Below are positions 33,342 to 41,899 of a stretch of DNA of 42,568 nucleotides, in pieces; positions within the stretch are counted from its first letter, which is position 1; each line of letters opens with the position of its first letter. Both the position numbers and the translations under genes were made by a program. The notes beneath the pieces are model-generated. The model did not search any database. It worked only from the letters and a program-made list of their open reading frames with translations, and was not told the origin of the DNA. Origin of the DNA: JBMOLC01 sp049324215 (GTDB taxonomy: Bacteria > Patescibacteriota > Microgenomatia > UBA8517); assembly GCA_049324215.1 (NCBI GenBank), contig JBMOLC010000032.1, forward strand, positions 1 through 42,568, read 5' to 3'.

Positions 33342-33850
33342 CTTTTCCATTCTTTGGCTAGTACCAGAATCAGCCCCAAGACAAAAGCCAGAATTGGCAA
33401 ACGTACCCAAGGGGTACTGGGAATGTGCCTGACGATTATTTTCTGTCGCCAGGCTCTTCCCTCAATAAAAATTGCGTCTTTGGGGTCTTTTGGTTCAAAT
33501 CCGTTGACGAAAACGGATGCTCGAAACGGATGGACTATTTCTTCTAAAAAGGTACTTCTTGTTTGGTCGCGAATAATGGTTTTTGCCTCTTCGGGAGGAT
33601 AATTAAGCCGGTAAGTAGACAGAGGAAGAGCCAAGAACGAAGACTTTGCTAATTGACTTTTGTAGTGGCTCATGACCTCTTCGCGGGTAAGATTCGTAAA
33701 GTAGGCTCTTCTGAGTGGGGTTTCTGTATCGGCTGGTTCATTTGATTGAAGGGCATCAGGAGGAGGAACTGGAAATTCAGGGTCGGGTAATAAAAGATAA
33801 AAAGCAAACACCAAAGAGAAGAGAATAAAAATAGTTTTCAATATTTTCAT
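33338..33850 (-). CDS. Small protein with two terminal membrane helices, unknown function
   Basis: A 170-residue protein with one helix at the N-terminus (about 4-21) and another at the C-terminus (about 148-165), leaving a middle domain of about 125 residues outside the membrane. The middle part begins with a Pro-rich linker and has mixed helix and strand character. No family is recognised. It lies between a GT2 and an acetyltransferase in the glycan operon, so a structural or chain-control role is possible but not shown. Confidence 0.7.
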   Translation of the reverse strand: MKILKTIFILFSLVFAFYLLLPDPEFPVPPPDALQSNEPADTETPLRRAYFTNLTREEVMSHYKSQLAKSSFLALPLSTYRLNYPPEEAKTIIRDQTRSTFLEEIVHPFRASVFVNGFEPKDPKDAIFIEGRAWRQKIIVRHIPSTPWVRLPILAFVLGLILVLAKEWKR

Positions 33851-33856
33851 TTGAAG

Positions 33857-34459
33857 TTATTGGAATAATCTCGCTCGTCCCAACCGATAATTCAGGTTTT
33901 TATTTTTTCTCTCTCCAATCACCTTTGCAGGAACTCCACCTACGATTGCAAAGTCCGGAACATCCTTGGTGACTACCGCACCAGCAGCAATAACTGCACC
34001 TTTGCCAATCTTTACACCCGGAAGGATTATGGCTCTGGGGCCAATAAAAACATAGTCGCCAATCTCCACTGGTTCTTCGATTGCAGAGAAATCTTCTCGG
34101 GTAAGGTCGTGTTCAGAATTATAAATCATGACCGAGGAGGCAATGTCAACGTGTTTGCCTATCGCAAGGGGTGCCCGGCCATCCAAAAAAGCATGGTCTC
34201 CGATTATTGTACCCTCCCCAATACTAATATTTTTGGGCTCAAAAAAACTGGCCCACATATGAATAACCGCCTTCTTTCCCATCTGGATACCGGCTAGCAC
34301 ATAAAATATCTTTCTGGCCGTATGAAAAGGAATATGCCCTGTCCACCGCAGCAGCATCAGCTCAAAATCCAACCAATAGTTGATTAGTCGGTTGAGGATT
34401 TTGGGTAGAGCCTGCCTAAAAGTTAAAGGCCTGTCCATCCTGTCGCGAAAGATGCTCAT
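33857..34459 (-). CDS. Hexapeptide-repeat O-acetyltransferase (WcaF/maltose-acetyltransferase-like)
   Basis: A left-handed beta-helix enzyme of 200 residues, probably trimeric, using acetyl-CoA. Hexapeptide turns run from about residue 75 to 180. The catalytic His lies in MIYNSEHDL, and IGPRAIILPGVKIGKGAVIA and GGVPAKVIG complete the CoA site. The N-terminal 65 residues are helical. I use the ATG at 34459 (ATGA overlap with the GT4 stop). It would acetylate a sugar of the glycan. Confidence 0.85.
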   Translation of the reverse strand: MSIFRDRMDRPLTFRQALPKILNRLINYWLDFELMLLRWTGHIPFHTARKIFYVLAGIQMGKKAVIHMWASFFEPKNISIGEGTIIGDHAFLDGRAPLAIGKHVDIASSVMIYNSEHDLTREDFSAIEEPVEIGDYVFIGPRAIILPGVKIGKGAVIAAGAVVTKDVPDFAIVGGVPAKVIGERKNKNLNYRLGRARLFQ

Positions 34460-35586
34460 TTTTTTACTCCTGCAAGAATTTTCAGGGTTTGCCTGGCAGT
34501 TTTCTCCCAAGAAAACTTTCTAGCTTGGGTTAAACCCTTTCTAACTAGCCTATTATATTCGAAATTGGTTAGAGAAAGAACTTTTGTAATCCCTCTGGCT
34601 ATACTATCTACATTGGAGGGGTCGACATATATTCCCGCCTTGCCCACCACTTCAGGCAGGCTTCCTTTGTCGGAAACCACGACGGGCACGCCGCAAGCCA
34701 AGGCGGCAAGAGCGTCTAGACCAAATCCTTCCCAAAAAGAGGGAAGAACAAAAGCCTTTGCACCCTTAATTAGCGGGGCTTTGTCCTTCTCTGGGATAAA
34801 ATCGGTAAAGATAACGGCGTTTGTCAGGCCCAAAGCCCCCACCTTTTTAAATATCGGCTCATAAAGCCAGCCCTTTTTCCCCGCTATCACCAGAGAAATA
34901 TTGGGAAATGTGGCTCTGACCATAACAAAAGCTGCCAGAAGCCCCTCGATGTTCTTGCTGGGCTTGAGGGTACTCAGAAAGAGAATATAGTCTTTAGCTA
35001 TGTGATATTTGTTATGTACACGTCGCACATCATTGCTGTTAATCCTTAAATTGTAGCGGTCTTTGTCGTAAGCCAGATGCGTAACAAAGACTTTCTTTGA
35101 AGCAAAAGGATAATGTCGCACAATGTCCTGCTTTGTGCTATTTGATATTGCAATGATAGCTTTTGATATAAAAATCGAATAAGCACTCCAGAATTTTAAC
35201 TGCCAAAAGTCATATTTTTTAAATTGTCCCGAAAATTCGAGGTATCCCAGATCCATAATCGAGCAGACAGTCGGAATTGGAGAAAAGGGAGGAACATAGT
35301 GGCTGGGACTAAAAAAAATATCTAGTTTAGGCTTTCCAAATATTAAGTGCGGTGTAAGTTTCTGCAAAATCCAGGCTTCTCTCCCTTTTAAAACCTGGTA
35401 AGTAAAATGTGGACTCTCTTTAGGCATGTCGGGGAGGGGTTCATTTTTGAGATAAACGATAATCTTATACTTATTTTTCCACTCATCCTGTAGCTTTCGA
35501 AGGTTTGAGAGCAGTTCGAAGCCGTATTGGTTTACCCCCACGCGACTGACGATGTTTGCTTCGTTTCCGTCGATACCGATTATCAT
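34456..35586 (-). CDS. GT4 glycosyltransferase with an atypical donor-site Glu pair
   Basis: A 376-residue GT-B enzyme. The N-terminus has GIDGNEANIVSRVGVNQYGF, and the donor domain starts at FLSTLKPSKNIEGLLAAF. The donor motif is WEGFGLDALAALACGVPVV: the first Glu is present, but the second Glu of E-x7-E is Ala. Members that keep only the first Glu can still be active. It overlaps the upstream GT4 by 4 bases (ATGA) and shows the same general form, so the two may be an old duplication. Confidence 0.83.
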   Translation of the reverse strand: MIIGIDGNEANIVSRVGVNQYGFELLSNLRKLQDEWKNKYKIIVYLKNEPLPDMPKESPHFTYQVLKGREAWILQKLTPHLIFGKPKLDIFFSPSHYVPPFSPIPTVCSIMDLGYLEFSGQFKKYDFWQLKFWSAYSIFISKAIIAISNSTKQDIVRHYPFASKKVFVTHLAYDKDRYNLRINSNDVRRVHNKYHIAKDYILFLSTLKPSKNIEGLLAAFVMVRATFPNISLVIAGKKGWLYEPIFKKVGALGLTNAVIFTDFIPEKDKAPLIKGAKAFVLPSFWEGFGLDALAALACGVPVVVSDKGSLPEVVGKAGIYVDPSNVDSIARGITKVLSLTNFEYNRLVRKGLTQARKFSWEKTARQTLKILAGVKK

Positions 35587-36659
35587 TTTTTAGCCTCAGA
35601 ATAGACATCAAGTGTCATTTTGGCCGTTTTTTCCCAAGAAAACCGACTCACCCGGGCCATTCCCTTTTTGTAAAGCCCTAGTTTGCCCCTTAAAGCGGTT
35701 CTTATGCCCTCGACAATCGATTCTACCTCATACGGGTCGACCAAAACGGCAGCATTCCCGGCTACTTCAGCCATCGAGGAAAGATTTGAAGTCACAACCG
35801 GCACGCCGCAAGCAAAGGAGTCCAAGATGGGAAGGCCAAATCCCTCATAAAGGGAGGGGTAAACCAAAACTTCCGCTCCCGTATAAAAAGCCGCCAACTC
35901 TTCCTGACTAAGTTTATCTTCTACTAGCCTTAGTCCCCTTCTCTCTCCTACTTCGAACCTGGGCGTGACAATCACGACCAGTTTTAAATCCTCCCCAGCC
36001 CTGACCAGGTCAAAGGCCTTAATAATCCTACTGATATTCTTTCTTGGGTTTGTCCCGATTGCAAGAAGATATTTACCGGTAATATTGTATTTTTGTTTAA
36101 TTCTGGCAACTTCGGTGGGGCTCGCCGGTTTGATATCGCTCGCCTCCGGAATGACTCTGACATTGCCAGTGTCAAAACCATAAGATTCCATCTCTTTTTT
36201 GGTGGCCTCCGAGGGAACAATAATCCTATCGGCTTCTTTTTTGACCCATTCGAGCCTTTTTTTGTGGGCTCGGTATATTTTGGGGTGGGTCAGCTTGGGA
36301 AATCTGATTGGCGCCAAATCGTGGACCGTTGTCACTTTAAAAGCCTGAGAGGGGGGCTCGCTCCAGTCAGAGGAGTGGAAAACGTCAACCGCCCCAATCA
36401 ATTTCTCGATGGGCAAAAGATGAAGCCTGTTCCAAACCAAATCGGCCAAAGTAGGAGGAATAGGAAAAAGTTTCGTAGTGAAATTTCCGGAAAGGCCATT
36501 TATAAACTCCCCAAGAAGCCTCTTCCCTCTCCCGTAGCCACCAAAGAGAACATACTCGTTTTCCTTGTCTATTTTGAGAAGATTTTGAACAAGGTTTTTG
36601 GTGTAAACCGAAACGCCGGTCTTATATATTACCTGGGAAACGTCGATTGCTATTCTCAT
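35583..36659 (-). CDS. GT4 glycosyltransferase
   Basis: A GT-B enzyme of 358 residues from the ATG at 36659, which begins 2 bases after the upstream stop. A start at 36680 would overlap that gene. Motifs are IDVSQVIYKTGVSVYTKNL, AIGTNPRKNISRIIKAF and YEGFGLPILDSFACGVPVV, with an Asp in the place of the second Glu. It pairs with the next GT4 at 34456. Confidence 0.85.
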   Translation of the reverse strand: MRIAIDVSQVIYKTGVSVYTKNLVQNLLKIDKENEYVLFGGYGRGKRLLGEFINGLSGNFTTKLFPIPPTLADLVWNRLHLLPIEKLIGAVDVFHSSDWSEPPSQAFKVTTVHDLAPIRFPKLTHPKIYRAHKKRLEWVKKEADRIIVPSEATKKEMESYGFDTGNVRVIPEASDIKPASPTEVARIKQKYNITGKYLLAIGTNPRKNISRIIKAFDLVRAGEDLKLVVIVTPRFEVGERRGLRLVEDKLSQEELAAFYTGAEVLVYPSLYEGFGLPILDSFACGVPVVTSNLSSMAEVAGNAAVLVDPYEVESIVEGIRTALRGKLGLYKKGMARVSRFSWEKTAKMTLDVYSEAKK

Positions 36660-36661
36660 AA

Positions 36662-38032
36662 CTATTTCTGGTACCTCCAAACAACCACTCCGTCAAAATC
36701 GTATTCCCTTGCCTTTTCAAAGCCCAACCCCTCTACCCTTTTTCTTACCGTATCTTCAGGATCGAAAATGGGTTGAACGTAGCGCATAAGCCATACCTCA
36801 TCCAAACTTCTATCTAATTCCTCGGGAAGAGCAATTTTAGCATCTTTGGCATAATATTTATAAGCTTCAGTCTGGCTACGAACAAAAACAACAGCAGAGT
36901 TGCCCTTAGACTCTTTTTTGATAAAAGAGGCTGCCCCTCTCCAGTCTTCCCTCTGAAATCTGGGATTAAAAAGGTAGGCTGACGAAGATATAACGTTAAC
37001 TAGAAGGATAAAGACAAAAGCTGGAACAAAGAAACGCCTATTTAGCCTAACTATGCCTGCCGCAAGAAGAATAAAAAACGCCGGCAGTACAAAAATTAGC
37101 CTGAAATAGGAAAAGACCGATATCCTTAACCCCAAAACCGCAGCCAGAAACATAGGAACCACTAGCCAGAGCCAAATAAGTTGCAGTTTCTTATCTTTGA
37201 AGTTTCTTAATCTCAAAAAGATGAGAGCATAGATGGCTAGAATTCCTCCGACGATAAGGGCATAGAGTCTTTTGTCGAGAAAACTAACCCTCCCTATAGC
37301 AAACTTGATAGGAATAAGGGCAAGTTCCTTTAAACTGGTTTTGCCCAATACCTGCCACCAGTTGGGGGCAGAAGTTGCAACGCCCAGTCCAGAAGCAAGT
37401 TGTCGTGCCAATGTAGGAAGAAAGAAGAAAAAGCCCAAAAGAAGCGGAGTAAAAGAAAGTAAAAAGTTTCTCCACCAGGATTTGTTCTTTTTTATTAGGA
37501 AGGCATAAACAAAAAAGACGACAATTATCAGATTGGGTAGATAGTCTGTAAGCCCATTTACCAAAAGCAGGATAGCAAAGACAACCCAATAAGTAACTCT
37601 TTTTTCTTCAAGTATTTTTAAGAAGAAATAAAATAGAGCAGTCACCAAAAAAAGCGACATCATATACATCCTTGCTTCATGGGAATAATAGATGTGGAGA
37701 CCTGAGGTGGCTAAGAATAAGGCAGAGATAATCCCTACCCTTTTCCCAAGAAGCTTTTTACCAATAAGATAGGTAAGGTAGATACTCCCTAGTCCAAAAA
37801 ATACTGAAAGGCTCCTCAAGGCAATCTCTGAGTATCCTAAAAAGCCAGCCCAGGCTTTAAGGGTTAGATAGTAGAAGGGGGGGTGGAAATCTCCAGGAGA
37901 AAACTCGGTTAAGATTCTCCCAAAAGTGAAATCCCTAGCGAGTATTGCACTTGTTCCCTCATCCAACCACAAACTTTGGTTAAGATTGATAACCCGCAAC
38001 AGTAAAGCCAAAAATAATATTGGGTAAACCAT
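36662..38032 (-). CDS. GT-C integral membrane glycosyltransferase (PMT_2-like)
   Basis: A 456-residue protein with about ten or eleven helices. SLWLDEGTSAILARDF (15-30) holds the catalytic-type Asp-Glu in the first outer loop. FHPPFYYLTLKAW follows, and then HIYYSHEARMYMM. This is the usual signature of polyprenyl-phosphate-sugar dependent GT-C enzymes. It acts at the outer face. A short outer C-terminal domain is present. It is one of three such proteins in the locus, so a lipid-linked monosaccharide donor is probably made elsewhere in the genome. Confidence 0.83.
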   Translation of the reverse strand: MVYPILFLALLLRVINLNQSLWLDEGTSAILARDFTFGRILTEFSPGDFHPPFYYLTLKAWAGFLGYSEIALRSLSVFFGLGSIYLTYLIGKKLLGKRVGIISALFLATSGLHIYYSHEARMYMMSLFLVTALFYFFLKILEEKRVTYWVVFAILLLVNGLTDYLPNLIIVVFFVYAFLIKKNKSWWRNFLLSFTPLLLGFFFFLPTLARQLASGLGVATSAPNWWQVLGKTSLKELALIPIKFAIGRVSFLDKRLYALIVGGILAIYALIFLRLRNFKDKKLQLIWLWLVVPMFLAAVLGLRISVFSYFRLIFVLPAFFILLAAGIVRLNRRFFVPAFVFILLVNVISSSAYLFNPRFQREDWRGAASFIKKESKGNSAVVFVRSQTEAYKYYAKDAKIALPEELDRSLDEVWLMRYVQPIFDPEDTVRKRVEGLGFEKAREYDFDGVVVWRYQK

Positions 38033-38033
38033 A

Positions 38034-38720
38034 CTAAATCTTCCTTAATATCTGGGATACTCCTTCAAGCTTCCCCTTTTCAATCGTCTGGTCCCAACTA
38101 AAAAGGGCAACGCCTTCGGAAGAAGGCTTTATGGCTTCGTCAACTGCTTTTTCTATTTCCTCAAGGTCTAAGGTGTCGGGAACGTCGTCGGGCATATCCT
38201 TAAGTTGAATAATGGGCAGGATTTTTGCTTTTAGTTGGAATTGAGAGAGGTAAACGACGTGCTCATGAATATAGCTTGTCGGTTTGTCGATCATCCTGTG
38301 ATATAGCATCGGGCTTATGGAGTTGAATATGTTTCCCAAGAGCTCAACGTCTTGCCCGAGTTTTTGTTCCCAACCGCCAAATTCTCCCTTGGCAAAAGGC
38401 ATGGAGAAAAATCCTGTTTTGATAGATGAGTGAATTTGTGAGAGAAGCTCTTTCGCAAACTGATAGATTTTTTCGCCTCTATCGACACCCTGGCAAAATT
38501 GACAGTCTTTATGAATGCCTTGTTTCCAAGTACCCTGTTTTTGAACGGTCCATTTGCCTGGAAACATCAAATAATCAAACCAGATAACGTCAGGTTTTAG
38601 TTTTATTACTCCCTTAAGTTTTTCAAAGGCTGCCATCACCGAATCGGCTTGAGGCATTTTTAACTCTTCGTCTTCGAAATCTCTAATTTTGTATTCAAGA
38701 AATAAAGTTTTCTTAAGCAT
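38034..38720 (-). CDS. TIM-barrel glycosidase-like protein, N-terminally short
   Basis: The segment KPDVIWFDYLMFPG (42-55) and GFFSMPF, ISPMLYHRM, KILPIIQLKD and GVALFSWD, in order, follow beta-strand ends of a TIM-barrel glycoside-hydrolase-like fold (as in DUF4015-type proteins). At 228 residues it lacks the first strands of a full barrel, so it may be truncated or use an incomplete barrel. No signal peptide is seen. Asp49 in WFDY and Asp217 in SWD are candidate active residues. It may trim or sense the glycan, but this is not shown. The start overlaps the upstream GT2 stop by 8 bases. Confidence 0.55.
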   Translation of the reverse strand: MLKKTLFLEYKIRDFEDEELKMPQADSVMAAFEKLKGVIKLKPDVIWFDYLMFPGKWTVQKQGTWKQGIHKDCQFCQGVDRGEKIYQFAKELLSQIHSSIKTGFFSMPFAKGEFGGWEQKLGQDVELLGNIFNSISPMLYHRMIDKPTSYIHEHVVYLSQFQLKAKILPIIQLKDMPDDVPDTLDLEEIEKAVDEAIKPSSEGVALFSWDQTIEKGKLEGVSQILRKI

Positions 38721-39456
38721 TTTCTTTCTCCCAGATTTTTACCCAAACCTCGAAATGGTAGACCGCCATCAGAAACGAGAGAACAAATCCTCTCCAACCA
38801 TCAAGAAAACCCAGTCTATAGAAATACCTGACCAGAAAGTTATATGTAGGGTCGAAAAATAGCTTGAATAAAGAAAACTTCGTCCCTTTTTTTATTCTTT
38901 TTTCGGCGTCGAGCTGGGAATAGCGATTAACCATGTCTAAAAACTCTGAGACTGTCTCGTATTGGTGGTGTATTTTGGGGTATTTGAGTTTGCCTACTTT
39001 ACCTTTAACCACAAACTCTTCATGCACCCCCCCCACCCACTCCCCGCTTCCCTTCTTAAAAAGCCAGACGTGTCTATCGAGCTGCGGCTGCCAACGGGTA
39101 AAGCGAATAAACTTTCCCAAAATGATGTTTTTTCTGGGAATAGAATAAGCCGAAAATTCTTTGGTCTTTACTGCTTCCCTTATTTCATCTCTTAGCTTAC
39201 CAGTAATCTCTTCGTCCGCATCAAGTGAAAGTAACCAGTCACCACTAGCTTTTTGGGTTGCAAAGTTTTTTTGGCTTCCGTAGTCTTCGAATTTCCTAAC
39301 AAAGACCTTGGCACCAAAACTTTTTGCAATATCGAGTGTCTTGTCTCTGCTTCCCGAATCAACAATCACTATCTCATCGGCTAAGTCTTTAACAGAAGTT
39401 AAGCACCTTACCAAGTTCTTTTCTTCGTTTAGCGTGATAATAACTACCGAGAGCAT
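38713..39456 (-). CDS. GT2 glycosyltransferase (WaaE/KdtX-like)
   Basis: A GT-A enzyme of 247 residues with LSVVIITLNEEKNLVRCL, IVDSGSRDKTLDIA, the DxD-type SLDADEE (metal binding), and WVGGVHE. The C-terminal third has the FFDPTYNFLVRYFYRLGFLD segment typical of the WaaE/beta-1,4-glucosyltransferase group. I use the ATG at 39456, which overlaps the upstream GT4 stop by 13 bases. An ATG at 39501 would be too far inside. It is membrane-associated rather than integral. Confidence 0.88.
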   Translation of the reverse strand: MLSVVIITLNEEKNLVRCLTSVKDLADEIVIVDSGSRDKTLDIAKSFGAKVFVRKFEDYGSQKNFATQKASGDWLLSLDADEEITGKLRDEIREAVKTKEFSAYSIPRKNIILGKFIRFTRWQPQLDRHVWLFKKGSGEWVGGVHEEFVVKGKVGKLKYPKIHHQYETVSEFLDMVNRYSQLDAEKRIKKGTKFSLFKLFFDPTYNFLVRYFYRLGFLDGWRGFVLSFLMAVYHFEVWVKIWEKENA

Positions 39457-40514
39457 AGCTTTAGGAAAAGTTTCTCGTAAGAAGCTGCAATTTTGTCCCA
39501 ATCAAACTTATTTGCTTGCCTCAGGGGCCTTTTACCCCAGTTGATTCTCAACGCGTTTTCTATTGCCACGGCATAGGCCTCAATGTTGGCCGCGTCTACT
39601 AAAACACCTGCTCTTCCGACAATCTCCCTTCTGATGTCATCCTTATTGGCAACTACCGATAACCCCGAGGCCATGGCTTCAACCAAAACAATTTCAAAGG
39701 CGTGGAAGGGTTCGGAAGCAAGCGTAAAGACGTTTGCTACTCTGTAGGCTTTGGGCATTTCCTCGTGTGGAAGTTTAATAAGTTCGAATCTGCTGCCCAA
39801 AAGCCTTCTTCCCAAAGAGTTAATCTCGCTTCTTAGTTCCCCATCCCCCACCACCAAAAGGCTAGCCCTCTCGAGTAAAGAAACTGCCTTGATGGTTAAA
39901 TCTATCCTCTTGGCTTTAGTCAGTGCCCCAACACAGAGAACTATTGGTTTTTTGAGACTGGTTTTTAGCTTTTCTCCCATTGGTGAGAATTTCGTGGTAT
40001 CAACCCCATTAGGAATTCTGACGACCTTGACAAAGGGGTTAATCCTTTTGGCCCAAGCTTTGGCAAGGGAAGAAAGGGCAACGAAAACGTCGGGAAAGCA
40101 CCAGAGGTTGTTTCTCTCGTCCCACCCCATACCCGCCTGCCCCGAGATGACCATTTTTCCCCCAGAAAGCCAGGTAGCAAGCCTCACTATTGCTGGCATG
40201 AAACCACCGTTAATGGGGATAACTACGTCGAATTTCTCTCTGATTATTTGTCTGGCGGCTTTAAGGAAAAATGTAAAAATTTTCCTGTTTGCATAGTCAA
40301 AAAAGAGATAAGAAAGGATATTTCTTCCTGTTCTAGAAAGGTCTACTTCTAGAGGAATCCTTTCAACTCTAAAACTTTCGCTACCCAAGGCCTCTCCCGA
40401 CTGGAAAACACTAACTTCGTGTTTTTTTGACAACCTTTCAGCTACCTCCTTAACAAAGGTCTCGGCTCCCCTGTCAACCAGGCCGTTATACATATTCAAA
40501 AAAGCTATCTTCAT
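39444..40514 (-). CDS. GT4 glycosyltransferase
   Basis: A 356-residue GT-B enzyme. Motifs are MYNGLVDRGAETFVKEVAE near the start, CVGALTKAKRIDLTIKAVSL at the donor domain and FEIVLVEAMASGLSVVAN with the E-x7-E region. It is a probable hexosyltransferase of the locus. It overlaps the upstream GT-C gene by 4 bases (ATGA). Confidence 0.85.
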   Translation of the reverse strand: MKIAFLNMYNGLVDRGAETFVKEVAERLSKKHEVSVFQSGEALGSESFRVERIPLEVDLSRTGRNILSYLFFDYANRKIFTFFLKAARQIIREKFDVVIPINGGFMPAIVRLATWLSGGKMVISGQAGMGWDERNNLWCFPDVFVALSSLAKAWAKRINPFVKVVRIPNGVDTTKFSPMGEKLKTSLKKPIVLCVGALTKAKRIDLTIKAVSLLERASLLVVGDGELRSEINSLGRRLLGSRFELIKLPHEEMPKAYRVANVFTLASEPFHAFEIVLVEAMASGLSVVANKDDIRREIVGRAGVLVDAANIEAYAVAIENALRINWGKRPLRQANKFDWDKIAASYEKLFLKLCSR

Positions 40515-41899
40515 CTATTTATCCTCCAGTAAGAGACCTCGCTATCTATCTCCTCCTCCTTAGTATAGTTTTTCTTTATCCAGTCTGTAATTTTTTGAGG
40601 CTGATAAGTTCCGAGTTCGTACCAGTTGCCCTCTTCGGGTTTTTTCCAGAAAATCGCCCCGGGAGGATTTTTCCCCCAACTATCTATCACCCAGCCTTGC
40701 TGAAGGTTGGGAATTTCAAGAACCCAACCAAAATTGTCAACCCAAGGTTTCGGGGGAAGGGTCCCAGAAAGAACGTAAAGTCCGGAGTGGAGCCCCAAAA
40801 GATAAACCGGACCTTTCAGCTCCTTCCCTCTTATAATCTCTGCAAGTTCTTTGTCTTTCTTTCCGAAAAACCTGTCTTCTTTACCCCAAGCCCTTAAAGT
40901 GCCTGGGAGGGTAAGGATAATTACCGAAGCTATGATAAGAAAGAGGACATTTTTTGAAAACTTCTTACTGAGAAAAAGCATGTAGCCAGCAAGAACTGAG
41001 GCAAAAGCGATTGCAGGCTGAAAATGGTAAAAAGAAAATCTGGGATAGACCGCAAGGACGGCTGAGACAAGGAAAAGAAGAAGGAGCAACAACTCTTTTC
41101 CCAATTTTCTTCTCTGTCTAAAAAGTAAAAGGGGGGCTGGAGAAAGAACTAAAAGAACTATCGCCAGTTCTTTTTTCCCCGGAGAGAGGCCGAGGAAGGT
41201 TGGGTATTTTGTCCAATAGGTCGAGGGATAATAAAAGGTCCAGTTGAAAAAGCCCGAAATTGCATTCTCCTGGTAAAGCCTCAGGAAAAGTAAACCAATA
41301 AGCACCAAAGGCCCCAGAGAAAAAAGAAGCATTTTTCTTAGGGGAACCCTATTAAAGAGAAGAAAAAGAAAAGAAACCAAAAGAAAGGCTAGCGCGGTCT
41401 GTTTCGTGAGAACGGAGGTTCCCAGGGCTAACCCCGAGGCAAAGATATAAAGATTTTTCCTAAAGTTATCCTGAATAGACTTTAGAAGGAAATAGAAAGA
41501 TAAGAAAAGAGGGGTAGCAAGTGCCGTATCAAACCAAAGCATATTCCCCTCAAGAAAGGGCTGGGTAAGTGCATAGAAAAGGCTAGCCAGGAGGCCTTTC
41601 TTCTCGTTTTTGGTCAAAAGCCTTACCGAAAGAAAGACAAGAATGTTGTTCGCCAGGATCCCTAGCCAGGTAAAGATTTTAAGTTGAACTACACCATAAC
41701 CCACAGCTTTGTAATAGTAAGAAAGGGCAAGGGTAAGAAGTGGTGGATAAGCATGAACCATGTCCCTATAGAGAAGAAATCCGTTATTTTTTAGGTATGG
41801 GAAAGAGAGAATCTCAGGCCATGCGGTAAACTCAAGATTTAAAAGCAAGAACAAATGGAAAGCCAGTATTAATAGTAGTAAGAGGATATATCTTTTCAT
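40511..41899 (-). CDS. GT-C-like integral membrane glycosyltransferase
   Basis: A 462-residue protein with about ten helices and a short outer C-terminal domain. The first outer loop contains YRDMVHAYPPLLTLALSYYY, the Asp-aromatic-Pro-Pro pattern of GT-C enzymes. The classic DE pair of the neighbour at 36662 is only D here. It overlaps the methyltransferase gene by 4 bases (ATGA). Confidence 0.75.
   Translation of the reverse strand: MKRYILLLLLILAFHLFLLLNLEFTAWPEILSFPYLKNNGFLLYRDMVHAYPPLLTLALSYYYKAVGYGVVQLKIFTWLGILANNILVFLSVRLLTKNEKKGLLASLFYALTQPFLEGNMLWFDTALATPLFLSFYFLLKSIQDNFRKNLYIFASGLALGTSVLTKQTALAFLLVSFLFLLFNRVPLRKMLLFSLGPLVLIGLLFLRLYQENAISGFFNWTFYYPSTYWTKYPTFLGLSPGKKELAIVLLVLSPAPLLLFRQRRKLGKELLLLLLFLVSAVLAVYPRFSFYHFQPAIAFASVLAGYMLFLSKKFSKNVLFLIIASVIILTLPGTLRAWGKEDRFFGKKDKELAEIIRGKELKGPVYLLGLHSGLYVLSGTLPPKPWVDNFGWVLEIPNLQQGWVIDSWGKNPPGAIFWKKPEEGNWYELGTYQPQKITDWIKKNYTKEEEIDSEVSYWRINR

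Noticed and set aside
39021..39060. C-rich run resembling the palindromic inserts
   Set aside because: It encodes the conserved WVGGVHE motif of the GT2 enzyme and is not palindromic.
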